This document shows positions 36,901-38,508 of a stretch of DNA of 38,508 nt, piece by piece. The notes under the pieces were generated by a model that saw only the letters and a list, made by a program, of their open reading frames with translations, made no database searches and was not told where the DNA came from. A program made the position numbers and the translations under genes. Source of the DNA: Phoronis australis (Eukaryota > Phoronida > Phoronidae); the NCBI GenBank assembly GCA_002633005.1, contig NMRA01000136.1, forward strand, positions 503,238-541,745. Reading direction: 5' to 3'. Position 1 is the stretch's first letter. Each line of letters opens with the position of its first letter.

Positions 36901-37986
36901 CTTTGGGCACAGACCTACATGAATAGACTAAACGTAAAGCTTTAACAGAATTACATGTACTTACTGGAGTTTTCCACGTGGCCCAGCTAATAATCTCTCT
37001 ACAGTGCATCACAACCTGTTGAAACCAATATTCGAAATAAGCGTTTTAAATGATTGCTGAAGCTAAAAACCATCAAAACTACACTGTATATTACAACCTA
37101 ATTGACCATAGGAAAATAGGTTCAAATATCATGAGAATTTACCTGTGGTGCTTGGTACCGCAGCTATAAGCACAAGTAGCTACAAGCACAAGTATAATTT
37201 TGAATTGTACTGGCACCCTTAATTTGCATTAGTTATGCAAATTATCATGTAACAACATGCAAAGCGATTTCATTAAGCTAGATGACCAAAAGAATGTAGG
37301 TGAAAATATCATGATAGTTCATCTGTGGTGCCTGGTACAGTATCTATAAGCACAATAAGAATTTTGAATAATGGCGGCCTTACTTAATGTTCCAAGGGAT
37401 CTAAGAGGTTAAGAACCCCACTTTGCCATTTCTAAAGGGTTGTACAGCAAAAGACCTTCACTAGGGACAATGAAAAATGAATTATTTCGGTCAAGGGTGG
37501 ACCTCTTACCAAATTTTAGAAATAGGCATTATTGACCGACCCAAACTAAAAATTCACGAGAAAGACAATTCTTTTGTTGCCAACGATTTTCAACGATTTT
37601 ATCTCGGACTAGTCCGGGAGCCAGGGGGTTGAACCTGATTTTGCCGGATAAAGTTTTTTTTTTCTTTTCTGCTTCATGTAGCCTAAGGCAAACTTCTCTA
37701 CGTTGTTCAAGCCATCGTTTTATAGCAGTAATAAGATATAACGTCACTGGGCATTGGTGTTACAGTATGCGACTGGCGAATTTATACCAGAAAAAAATTT
37801 TTTAATTGAAATGTCTCTATATATTTTCAGATTTATTTTATTTGGAGTACCTGTAAACAGTCCCATTGGGAGTGGTTTGTCGATGTTCTTCGGGAGATTG
37901 AAGAAGTTGACGTCGAGGGAGTTGTTGACATACACCTGTTTATAACAAACCACTTTGAAAAATTCGACCTCGGGACTCTGTTGATG
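3589..37986 (+). CDS. DUOX: Dual oxidase (DUOX), 29 exons, 3' end outside window
   Basis: DUOX is a membrane NADPH oxidase that passes electrons from cytosolic NADPH through FAD and two haems to oxygen, releasing hydrogen peroxide outside the cell; an extracellular peroxidase-like domain is fused in front. The 29 exons total 4263 nt (1421 codons) with matching phases and no stop. Domains by residue: signal peptide 1-~18; peroxidase-like domain ~20-550; membrane segment ~584-608; cytosolic region ~610-773; EF-hand region ~774-922; linker 923-~1000; membrane haem core ~1005-1205, with haem-ligand His pairs 1091/1105 and 1185/1198 at the usual +14 and +13 spacing; FAD motif HPFT at 1279-1282; NADPH loop GGIGVT at 1342-1347. 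The last ~110-125 residues and the usual C-terminal Phe lie outside the window. Human DUOX proteins are about 1550 residues, so the size fits. EF-hands and the NADPH loop diverge from the family. Assignment to DUOX rather than a plain NOX is firm because of the peroxidase domain. Confidence 0.95.
4376..4495 (+). repeat. Dispersed repeat, copy B
   Basis: Resembles copy A (959-1080) in order and orientation: TGAAACAGTCCCAA with a GGGACTCAAG complement, then AACTTGTG and AAACACTGATTATCC. A partial piece of the same word (GTTTCATGCAACGTCCCAAA, 4566-4585) lies just downstream with the first half inverted. Confidence 0.5.
5098..5245 (-). mobile_element. Degenerate tRNA-like SINE copy
   Basis: Shares blocks with the better copy at 5335-5480: GGTTACATCACGTGA, CTCTGTCCCGACCG, CAGTGAGC, AAGCAGAC and CATCTTACCCAAA. 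The B-box position is decayed (GTAGTGCGGA). Reading the minus strand gives the SINE sense direction. The two copies lie head-to-tail about 90 bp apart. Confidence 0.5.
5335..5480 (-). mobile_element. tRNA-derived SINE-like element
   Basis: On the minus strand the sequence carries an A-box-like GGGCTCAGTGG (about 5423-5433) and a B-box-like GGGTTTGAACCCC (about 5375-5388) at tRNA spacing. The acceptor stem does not pair, so this is a tRNA-derived SINE head or tRNA relic, not a working tRNA gene. It lies in intron 1, antisense to DUOX. Confidence 0.6.
5579..5653 (+). CDS. DUOX: DUOX exon 2: start of ectodomain
   Basis: Residues 15-39, beginning GSLGVEFARYDGYYNNVNN and ending near WGTP. The RYDGYYNN...WG pattern matches the start of the DUOX peroxidase-like domain (R-F/Y-D-G-W/Y-x-N-N). 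Acceptor TTACAG at 5578, donor G|GTATGA, phase 1 in and 1 out. Confidence 0.9.
6004..6159 (+). CDS. DUOX: DUOX exon 3: peroxidase-like domain
   Basis: Residues 40-91. Contains IPAAYSDGTY, matching the IPAxYxDG motif of DUOX and other animal haem peroxidases, and an N-glycosylation sequon NRT at 83-85. It ends in FLAFF, the helix leading to the distal haem side. Acceptor ATTTAAG, donor G|GTGGGT. Confidence 0.93.
6906..6994. repeat. (CA)n microsatellite
   Basis: A pure AC/CA dinucleotide run of 89 bp, about 44 units, with no interruption in this assembly. Such length suggests a polymorphic locus. Confidence 0.98.
7823..8235. repeat. 28-bp minisatellite, ~14.7 copies
   Basis: Head-to-tail copies of a 28-bp unit of the form GTGATGAGCTATCCACAG followed by TACAACCAAT. 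Variation falls at a few positions (CCAC/CTGC/CTGT/CCGC, CAAG/CAAC, AAT/AGT). There are no spacers, so it is a minisatellite and not a CRISPR array. Confidence 0.97.
9455..9642 (+). CDS. DUOX: DUOX exon 4: distal haem-side segment
   Basis: Residues 92-154, beginning GQFVSMESIKSSFPGCPRE. GQF aligns with the GQxxDHD motif of haem peroxidases: the Gln (93) is kept, but the Asp and catalytic His positions are Ser96 and Met97. FPGCPRE matches the PGCPxE of DUOX. The Cys and the CDPDYDPNCTGT stretch with IPFVRAKYD are family-typical; NCT is a possible glycosylation site. Phase 1 in, 0 out. Confidence 0.93.
9643..10439. other. Intron 4, nothing recognised
   Basis: About 800 bp of AT-rich intron. 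I see no repeat family, RNA gene or protein-coding relic in it. Confidence 0.5.
10440..10647 (+). CDS. DUOX: DUOX exon 5: peroxidase-like domain
   Basis: Residues 155-223. Starts TNGVSSFIDGSVIYSNS, matching the (V)TxxxDGSxIYGS signature of the animal peroxidase fold, then LRLFRDGKL and LNPPPSRDHKLY. Acceptor TTTTTTACAG, donor C|GTAAGT, phase 0 in, 1 out. Confidence 0.95.
10738..10856. repeat. Purine-rich low-complexity tract with gap
   Basis: A G/A-only-like stretch (GGGAGGGAAGG-type words) in intron 5 with a run of nine or more G and five N at 10816-10820. The N are assembly gaps. Several G-runs in a row could form G-quadruplex DNA; this is inference. Confidence 0.85.
10908..11074 (+). CDS. 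DUOX: DUOX exon 6: conserved Arg and RYHN helix
   Basis: Residues 224-279. LTGDERLFQHP aligns with the AGDxRxxE motif of haem peroxidases: Arg229 is kept, while the Glu and Met that bind haem covalently in myeloperoxidase are Gln232 and His233. FMRYHNLMA matches the xxREHNRxA helix. Ends ARRRVIAVQQ. Acceptor TTTTCATAG, donor CAG|GTAACA, phase 0 out. Confidence 0.95.
11633..11693 (+). CDS. DUOX: DUOX exon 7, GC donor
   Basis: Residues 280-299 (KIYVYDFYPAFNNDTLEPYT) plus one base. Matches the DUOX stretch between the RVIA helix and the Y-T-G-Y turn. The frame needs a GC splice donor (CGG|GCAAGT, GC at 11694-11695). Apart from the C it is a strong donor, as is typical of GC-AG introns. Confidence 0.85.
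12197..12293 (+). CDS. DUOX: DUOX exon 8: proximal haem-side segment
   Basis: Residues 300-331, beginning GYKDFVHPGVSHLYQSAAF and continuing RFGHTIIPPGLYR. RFGHT matches the proximal haem-ligand motif of animal peroxidases, so the axial His (322) is present. Acceptor GTCTACAG, donor GCG|GTAAGT, phase 2 out. Confidence 0.94.
12702..12798 (+). CDS. DUOX: DUOX exon 9: peroxidase-like domain
   Basis: Residues 332-364, beginning RDTKCNFYKTTEKTHEPGG and ending RMCNTWFHGD. The C(N/H)F and RxCNxxW patterns match this region of DUOX. Acceptor TACTTCAG, donor GAC|GTAAGT. Phase 0 out. Confidence 0.93.
12799..13663. other. Intron 9, nothing recognised
   Basis: About 860 bp. The open frame at 12987-13277 (96 codons) has no family match that I know and no splice context. 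No repeat family is recognised. Confidence 0.45.
13664..13757 (+). CDS. DUOX: DUOX exon 10: LILGMASQ segment
   Basis: Residues 365-395. EPLILGMASQITEREDYILN is family-typical (LLLGMASQxxExED). Acceptor TTCACAG, donor GAG|GTATGG. Phase 0 in, 1 out. Confidence 0.94.
13758..14530. other. Intron 10, GT/CG-rich stretch
   Basis: Contains an alternating purine-pyrimidine stretch at 14167-14235 (GCATGCATGCGTCCGTGCGC then TGTGTGTG), which has Z-DNA-forming character. No gene or repeat family is recognised. Confidence 0.5.
14531..14703 (+). CDS. DUOX: DUOX exon 11: IKRGRDNG segment
   Basis: Residues 396-453. Starts GKVFGPVQHSRRDLGVLN and contains NIKRGRDNGIPDYNTAR, matching the xxQRGRDHGxPxYN signature of the animal peroxidase family; Asn413 precedes it as in related enzymes. 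The acceptor (TGTGAGTAG at 14530) has a weak pyrimidine tract but gives the right frame and homology. Donor GAG|GTATTG. Confidence 0.92.
14704..15392. other. Intron 11, G-run with one N
   Basis: About 690 bp. A run of 14 or more G ends at an N (15303), probably a sequencing or assembly ambiguity. No gene is seen. Confidence 0.5.
15393..15571 (+). CDS. DUOX: DUOX exon 12: end of peroxidase-like core
   Basis: Residues 454-512. Contains SVYDGNINNVDIFVGGLFES, EGPGELF and IIRDQFTRFRDGDRFWFEN, matching the DxxVGGLxE and DQFxRxRDGDRxWFEN signatures. Acceptor TCATTTTCAG, donor CA|GTAAGA, phase 2 out. Confidence 0.96.
15572..16160. other. Intron 12, nothing recognised
   Basis: About 590 bp of ordinary AT-rich intron with no repeat family or gene relic that I can identify. 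Confidence 0.45.
16161..16279 (+). CDS. DUOX: DUOX exon 13: end of ectodomain
   Basis: Residues 513-552, FFTDTELAEIHNTTLYSVVL continuing to NVFFWKQ. ExxxIxNTTL and the VFxW motif match the DUOX domain end. NTT is a likely glycosylation site. The donor (AAG|GTTTGG) is weak, but phase and homology hold. Confidence 0.92.
16500..16637 (+). CDS. DUOX: DUOX exon 14: first membrane segment
   Basis: Residues 553-598. GDPCEQPKQLNGSDLSECN matches the C-PQPxQL linker, then FFSGSEAGF leads into FIVIIICIIIFPI, the first DUOX transmembrane segment (~584-608, ending in exon 15). Acceptor CCTTTTCAG, donor G|GTAAGT. Confidence 0.94.
16638..17261. other. Intron 14, nothing recognised
   Basis: About 620 bp. 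A short word (ATAATGAGGTGAC, 17103-17115) recurs in the inverted-repeat element at the left end of the window, but the flanks do not align clearly. No gene is seen. Confidence 0.4.
17262..17396 (+). CDS. DUOX: DUOX exon 15: membrane end and basic cytosolic start
   Basis: Residues 599-643. Begins with the rest of the membrane helix (GAFYLPAVVLKL), then a basic stretch RFILRRGGFRSRE as expected for the cytosolic side by the positive-inside rule. Sequence identity to other DUOX is low here. Support comes from acceptor TTTTTTAG, phase match on both sides and position. The donor GAG|GTTTGT is weak. Confidence 0.75.
17620..17690. repeat. 19-bp minisatellite, ~3.7 copies
   Basis: Copies of a 19-bp unit of the form TCCTCTTGCGATGGCCGCC in intron 15, the last one partial. 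Flanking sequence at 17601-17618 may be a diverged first copy. The open frames across it (17225-17695, 17580-17927) match nothing known. Confidence 0.85.
18051..18253 (+). CDS. DUOX: DUOX exon 16: cytosolic PH-like region
   Basis: Residues 644-711. Includes KGKWRHVSVRFLESESSIVV and the IYLGSTDMIVLQQ strand-like runs. This maps to the DUOX cytosolic segment between the first membrane helix and the EF-hands, which folds like a pleckstrin-homology domain in known DUOX structures; alternating hydrophobic strands agree. Acceptor TTCTCGCAG, donor TTG|GTGAGT. Confidence 0.85.
18254..19528. other. Intron 16 with SINE-like repeat
   Basis: 1.3 kb. Holds the tRNA-like head at about 18432-18500 and the dispersed tail repeat at 18555-18730. 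No gene is seen in the remainder (18731-19528). Confidence 0.5.
18432..18730 (+). mobile_element. tRNA-like SINE head plus dispersed tail repeat
   Basis: 18432-18500 looks like a decayed tRNA head, with a B-box-like TAGATTCTAATCCCAC near 18475. The tail at 18555-18730 shares TACCACAATAT, TAATAACCCAT, GGAGAATTATCGCCC and CTTCGCCATGTAA with copies at 22283-22410 and 28932-29069. Module order and orientation differ among the copies. The family is not named. Confidence 0.5.
19529..19714 (+). CDS. DUOX: DUOX exon 17: cytosolic helical region
   Basis: Residues 712-773. Contains KALVDKIDKFARDR and LKEVMKQVEYHCRFLFAE, matching the helical stretch (FxxxLxxF ... RxxxLExFFRxLFAQ) just before the EF-hands. 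Acceptor TTCCTTAG; donor GAG|GTAATA lies inside the first unit of a 39-bp tandem repeat, so in-frame alternative donors exist. Confidence 0.88.
19712..19867 (+). repeat. 39-bp minisatellite spanning the exon 17 donor
   Basis: Four tandem 39-bp units, starting at 19712, 19751, 19790 and 19829, with a partial fifth. Each begins G(A/C)GGTAATATCA, so each repeats the exon 17 splice donor. The unit length is a multiple of three and the DUOX frame stays open through all units, giving a 13-residue repeat starting VISMPCFNM if read through. Confidence 0.95.
19958..20117. mobile_element. 160-bp palindromic MITE-like element
   Basis: The left arm (from AACAGCTTATTATTTAA) and the right arm (ending TTAAATAATAAGCTGTT) pair for about 55 bp with few mismatches. 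The inner part has GAGGCCC and GGGCCTC-complement words around a TATATTAATATA centre. It could fold into a long hairpin. No clear target duplication. Lies in intron 17. Confidence 0.75.
20255..20468 (+). CDS. DUOX: DUOX exon 18: first EF-hand, degenerate
   Basis: Residues 774-844. VELSRHEFAEATRLRADSEF matches the LSRxEFAExLxL motif upstream of DUOX EF-hand 1. The loop is D823-S-E-R-S-G-C-L-K-L-R-K834: acidic at 1 and 3, Ser at 5, Gly at 6, but Lys instead of Glu at position 12, so tight calcium binding is doubtful. Acceptor ATTTTCAG, donor ACG|GTAAGG. Confidence 0.93.
20772..20865 (+). CDS. DUOX: DUOX exon 19: second EF-hand, degenerate
   Basis: Residues 845-875. VKLKALFDMYDIEGRGKVKK matches RLMFxMYDxDxxGxLS in the family. 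Loop 859-870 has D1, E3, R5, G6, V8, D12; position 5 is Arg where an oxygen ligand is normal. Acceptor CATTTCAG, donor AA|GTAGGT. Confidence 0.92.
21156..21295 (+). CDS. DUOX: DUOX exon 20: third EF-like segment
   Basis: Residues 876-922. Contains LMDTMLASADLDKEQELSFD; the loop 899-910 (D-L-D-K-E-Q-E-L-S-F-D-D) keeps acids at 1, 3, 5 and 12 but has Gln in place of Gly at 6. It maps to the pseudo-EF segment (ELTWEDF in mammalian DUOX). Acceptor TTTTTTCTAG; the donor AAGG|GTTGGT is weak. Confidence 0.88.
21501..21633 (+). CDS. DUOX: DUOX exon 21: variable cytosolic linker
   Basis: Residues 923-966, basic and Ser-rich (FERLERPSVLENKRSS, MTVPKFQMRARTSCSQTVR). The linker between EF-hands and NOX core is poorly conserved in DUOX, so support is from splice sites (TTCCTTAG acceptor, AAG|GTATGA donor) and the phase 1-in, 2-out match that joins exons 20 and 22. 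The exact limits are less certain. Confidence 0.7.
21846..22044. mobile_element. Short MITE-like inverted repeat
   Basis: The left end TAGGGCCCGTGCCAGGAAAC pairs imperfectly with the right end (reverse complement TAAGGCAGGGGCCGTTCCAA, then GAAAATTGA). The 200-bp interior is AT-rich with AAGACAAA-type words on both sides. Likely a decayed MITE; no target duplication assigned. Confidence 0.4.
22283..22410 (-). repeat. Dispersed tail repeat copy
   Basis: Aligns on the minus strand with 28932-29069 in part: CGCCATGTAA, GGGGGATAACGACTTC, GGCTCTAGATAACG, TCTCCAAAAT and, further left, TACCACAATATTAGCCTCGAATG. The two blocks are in the opposite order to the 28932 copy. Confidence 0.6.
23081..23256 (+). 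CDS. DUOX: DUOX exon 22: linker and first NOX-core helix
   Basis: Residues 967-1025. YDKFEKATRPVSNK, then NYQQRIQIVLMFYLVTVALF leading to IERFQ, matching the (F)VENYRxHIVxxxIF helix that opens the NOX core. Acceptor TTGTTTCAG, donor CAAG|GTATAT. Phase 2 in, 1 out. Confidence 0.93.
23682..23920 (+). pseudogene. THAP-domain transposase remnant (element 2)
   Basis: Starts MPLCCGTIAPACPNYAA, a THAP-like Cys pair with short extra residues, then an in-frame TAG, then FFRLPREFDMLKKWLAVVKN, matching the FxFPxxxxxxxxWxxxxxx part of the zinc-binding THAP fold, and RVCGLQSS near where the C..H part lies. At least three in-frame stops break it. The frame ends where the convergent P2RX7_C-like exon begins, so the catalytic region is deleted. 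Confidence 0.75.
23927..24061 (-). pseudogene. P2RX7_C-like protein, first-exon remnant (element 2)
   Basis: Minus-strand frame beginning MATRNPHESSSDEDFAG with GYQFEPKYT and ERRREQA, then TAG. The acidic Ser-rich start and the G-Y-x-F-E-P-x-Y core also occur in the element 1 copy (36561-36290), which continues into a Cys-rich P2RX7_C-like motif. Here the Cys-rich part is missing. The Met at 24061 is chosen because both copies begin MA there. Confidence 0.6.
25635..25865 (+). CDS. DUOX: DUOX exon 23: NOX core, first haem His
   Basis: Residues 1026-1102. GYGLSVTRGSASAMSFTYS matches the GxxxxxSRGTAASxSFxYS motif, then the helix TYSLVMLSMCKNTINAFR, YIPFDSALTFH with haem ligand His1091. Acceptor CTGCTTACAG, donor AGTG|GTAAGC. 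Confidence 0.96.
26174..26270 (+). CDS. DUOX: DUOX exon 24: NOX core, second haem His
   Basis: Residues 1103-1134. VVHVIGHMFNFYHV carries haem ligand His1105, fourteen residues after His1091, in the HxxxH context of NOX/DUOX helix III. Acceptor AATTTGTAG, donor AG|GTAAGA. Phase 1 in, 2 out. Confidence 0.96.
26271..27022. other. Intron 24, nothing recognised
   Basis: About 750 bp with a G-run (26462-26473). Antisense open frames here match nothing known. Confidence 0.45.
27023..27233 (+). CDS. DUOX: DUOX exon 25: NOX core, helices IV-V
   Basis: Residues 1135-1205. GTTTGLTGFILILVLSVHVAF matches the PGxTGxxLLxxL helix in part; RRMYSVF-like RHRMYSVFYAFHRLFYVIY and LHG carry haem ligands His1185 and His1198, thirteen apart as in the family. 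Acceptor TTCATTTCAG, donor AAG|GTGAGG. Confidence 0.96.
27657..27777 (+). CDS. DUOX: DUOX exon 26: last helix and dehydrogenase start
   Basis: Residues 1206-1245. QPWFQFFFLGPATLFACDKL matches the final membrane helix and the (I/L)YxxDKL entry to the FAD domain; LSPLPVLFVEHKPS is the first strand. Acceptor ATTTCTAG, donor CAG|GTAACA. Confidence 0.95.
27778..28204. other. Intron 26, nothing recognised
   Basis: About 430 bp. Antisense frames (27653-27883, 27774-28007) overlap exon 26 or lack a family match. Confidence 0.45.
28205..28419 (+). CDS. DUOX: DUOX exon 27: FAD-binding domain
   Basis: Residues 1246-1317. FVPGQHALVAC matches the (S/P)GQxxxxxC entry, FHPFTITSSPDE the HPFTxTSxPxE FAD motif (His1279, Pro1280) and IRSFGPWTTAL the xxxGxWT signature. 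Acceptor CTGTTTTAG, donor ATG|GTAGGT. Phase 0 out. Confidence 0.97.
28604..28655 (+). repeat. Dispersed tail repeat, short copy
   Basis: ACATGGCGAAGTCGTTATCC and the following TCTAGAGCCCGAGTG repeat with high identity at 28995-29038. The two lie in direct orientation about 390 bp apart with a tRNA-like head between them. Confidence 0.8.
28826..29069 (+). mobile_element. tRNA-derived SINE-like element
   Basis: A-box-like TGGTGTAGTGGT (28839-28850) and B-box-like GGGTTCGAAACC (28881-28892) at tRNA spacing, followed by a tail that repeats elsewhere in the window (GTGGGTTATTACACGG, CCAAATATTGTGGTAT, CATGGCGAAGTCGTTATCCC, TTATCGCCCGAGG). It is not a working tRNA gene: the stems do not close. It is the best-preserved SINE head of the window. 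Confidence 0.65.
31194..31349 (+). CDS. DUOX: DUOX exon 28: NADPH-binding loop
   Basis: Residues 1318-1369. MFVDGPYGG matches the (L/V)DGPFG motif, AAGGIGVTSFSAIL the GGGIGVTPFASIL nucleotide-binding loop. Ser1348 stands where the family has Pro. Acceptor TTTTTCAG, donor AAG|GTACGT. Phase 0 on both sides. Confidence 0.96.
31886..33066 (+). repeat. Array with GGGGTACGTACACTAC motifs
   Basis: At least eight copies of a G-run plus TACGTA(C/A)ACTAC word, near 31886, 32241, 32577, 32591, 32742, 32864, 32883 and 33052. The segments from about 32580 and 32880 also align as a ~295-bp tandem duplication (shared AGAATCTACTGAGAGT, AAATAAAAAG, ACAGCAT, GGCACA). Confidence 0.8.
33650..34690 (+). repeat. 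~160-bp satellite, about 6-7 diverged copies
   Basis: The marker word ACCAAGCACTGCAG recurs at about 33699, 33861, (34023, altered), 34182 and 34344, a period of 159-162 bp, with more decayed copies to ~34690. Each unit also has a GCAAATTAAGGCCGCCATTA-type block and a TTTCCATGGTCAA-type block. Several open frames within it (33827-34587) arise from the repeat. Confidence 0.85.
35220..36315 (+). pseudogene. Kolobok transposase, N-terminal half, frameshifted
   Basis: Begins MPHCCCVPGCTNYR, then VPLHRFPMDD and the Trp of RRTWLVRVKN: a C2CH THAP zinc domain (~residues 1-80) that in this family binds DNA. A Ser/Pro/Thr-rich spacer follows (~100-190), then CQVCGEGV and WECVTGHSGKWDS, typical of the Kolobok transposase core, and FTGNTFQSV. 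The frame breaks in a T8 run (36086-36093, one extra T fits); the +1 frame continues TTFNNIQNSYLIPVV and DSPGRSAKYTTYTLMEEE, also family-typical, to a stop at 36313. The catalytic C-terminal half is absent. The spacer makes the open frame on the opposite strand (35263-35610) a shadow. Confidence 0.85.
36290..36561 (-). pseudogene. P2RX7_C-like zinc-domain protein, first exon
   Basis: Minus-strand frame from MAGVGDPYHSDSSVSDGD with an acidic, Ser-rich start, GYMFEPEY, an Ala/Glu-rich stretch, then WCKCTVCVVMPTSIECLCC. The W-C-x-C-x-x-C...MPT..E-C-x-C-C pattern is that of proteins annotated with the P2X purinoceptor 7 intracellular domain, which binds zinc; in cnidarians many such proteins are not receptors. 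After CLCCSE the frame runs into antisense transposase sequence, so the exon is cut at the deletion junction. Its role in the element is unknown: DNA- or RNA-binding helper, or captured host gene. Confidence 0.7.
37010..37400 (-). repeat. ~160-180-bp satellite, inverted copies
   Basis: On the minus strand this contains the same blocks as 33650-34690 (AAGGCCGCCATTATTCAAAA, CAAATTAAGG, ACCAAGCACCACAGGT, GGTCAAT). The two best copies have marker words at about 37147 and 37327. It lies on the far side of Kolobok-like element 1, in opposite orientation to the main array. Confidence 0.8.
37831..37986 (+). CDS. DUOX: DUOX exon 29: NADPH-binding domain
   Basis: Residues 1370-1421. IYFIWSTCKQSHWEWFVDVL and IHLFITNHFEKFDLGTLLM match the (I/V)YFIWxTRTxxxFEWxxD and V-H-x-(Y/F)-I-T-x-x-x-x-K-F-D-L blocks. 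Acceptor ATTTTCAG, donor ATG|GTACGT, phase 0. The coding sequence must continue beyond the window (LYxCExxF... and the C-terminal GPPGM block are not found). Confidence 0.96.
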
Positions 37987-38508
37987 GTACGTTTAAGCTC
38001 TAGAAGTATGTTGGACGACGTTGTGATATTTGATGTCGTTTACACTTTGCGTACTAATGCAACGGACTTGCTGTACTCTGAACACATTGTCCTGCCTGCA
38101 TGTGTTTGAACAGAGCATCCGGACAGTTGCTGAATGGCGGCTGTGCCTGGGTGATGTCATTCAAGTACATGCTCGTGAGACACTGAGGCTGATGGACCCG
38201 TGGGTAACTTTGGGTATCTAAGATCAAGTTTGAGTGTAATAATGAAAACTTAGCGACGTTGCGTCCGCATCTCACGTCACAAGCCCAGCTGAAGTCCGTG
38301 AGATGCGGACGCAACCTCGCTAATTTTTGCAAGTTTTTATTCCAGTATTAGACTCAATCTTGATCTGTTTTCTCGACTGGTTGTCTCAAAATTTTCATGT
38401 TTTTGGGTATCTAATTCAGTCACCTATGTTTTGAAATAGTAAAACTAGTAAAAGTAAAATGAGTGTCGGTACTAAAGTATATTAAAATATCCCCACGTCT
38501 CGAGAGAG
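37987..38508. other. Intron 29 (incomplete) with hairpin
   Basis: No DUOX exon follows before the window ends. The antisense frame 38054-38332 overlaps the hairpin and has no family match. Confidence 0.5.
38221..38366. mobile_element. 146-bp inverted-repeat (MITE-like) element
   Basis: The inner arms (about 38250-38276 and 38297-38323) are almost perfectly complementary around TTGCGTCCGCATCTCACG. Outer ends AGATCAAG...CTTGATCT extend the pairing with gaps. The words TTTGGGTATCTA at about 38209-38220 and 38401-38412 form a direct repeat, only one of which touches the element. Confidence 0.8.

Larger units (their letters stand above)
31350..37830. other. Intron 28, 6.5 kb built of repeats
   Basis: By far the longest intron. 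From left to right: 31430-31760 with one satellite-like segment and a poly-T-rich word (CTGTTTCATGTAGTCTAGGC) that recurs at 37670-37690; the TACGTA-motif array; the ~160-bp satellite; Kolobok-like element 1; inverted satellite copies; and 37400-37830 unremarkable sequence. No host gene is seen. Confidence 0.6.

Noticed and set aside
3546-38508. Possibility that the DUOX gene is a pseudogene
   Set aside because: All 29 exons are open, splice sites are present with matching phases, and the four membrane haem His ligands are kept.

Overview
The window is eukaryotic, intron-rich DNA, most likely from a cnidarian (an anthozoan such as a coral or sea anemone) or another marine invertebrate. The evidence is short exons with GT-AG introns, an estimated GC content near 39-40 %, many short AT-rich repeats, tRNA-derived SINE-like pieces and TTAA-flanked THAP-type DNA transposons. 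The species cannot be named from the sequence alone.

One host gene fills the window: a dual oxidase (DUOX) on the plus strand. I traced 29 coding exons from a start codon at 3589 to 37986. They splice with consistent phases into 1421 codons with no stop, and the 3' end (roughly the last 110-125 residues, judged from the family's usual length) lies beyond the right edge. Domain order: signal peptide (exons 1-2), animal haem-peroxidase-like ectodomain (exons 2-13), first membrane segment (exons 14-15), cytosolic region (exons 15-17), EF-hand region (exons 18-20), linker (exon 21), membrane haem core (exons 22-25) and FAD/NADPH dehydrogenase (exons 26-29, incomplete). Divergent points are a mixed set of peroxidase active-site residues, three degenerate EF-hand loops, Ser in place of the usual Pro in the NADPH-binding loop, one GC-AG intron and a minisatellite that duplicates the exon 17 splice donor.

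Layout: 1-3545 is upstream sequence with an inverted-repeat element and no recognised gene. 3546-6159 holds exons 1-3 with SINE-like copies in intron 1. 6160-9454 is intron 3 with a (CA)n tract and a 28-bp minisatellite. 9455-17396 carries exons 4-15 in dense order. 17397-23256 carries exons 16-22 with several small repeats. 23257-25634 is intron 22, where a 1.7-kb Kolobok-like transposon sits inside a tRNA-like SINE. 25635-28419 carries exons 23-27. 28420-31193 is intron 27 with a SINE and a dispersed repeat. 31350-37830 is intron 28, a 6.5-kb repeat-built intron with a TACGTA-motif array, a ~160-bp satellite in both orientations and a 1.94-kb Kolobok-like element. 37987-38508 is the start of intron 29 and holds a hairpin.

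The most interesting observation concerns the two Kolobok-like elements. They have different terminal repeats, yet each carries a THAP-type transposase remnant reading inward from the left end and, convergent with it, the first exon of a protein that resembles the P2X7-receptor C-terminal (P2RX7_C) zinc-domain family. This suggests a two-gene transposon architecture, known here only from internally deleted copies.
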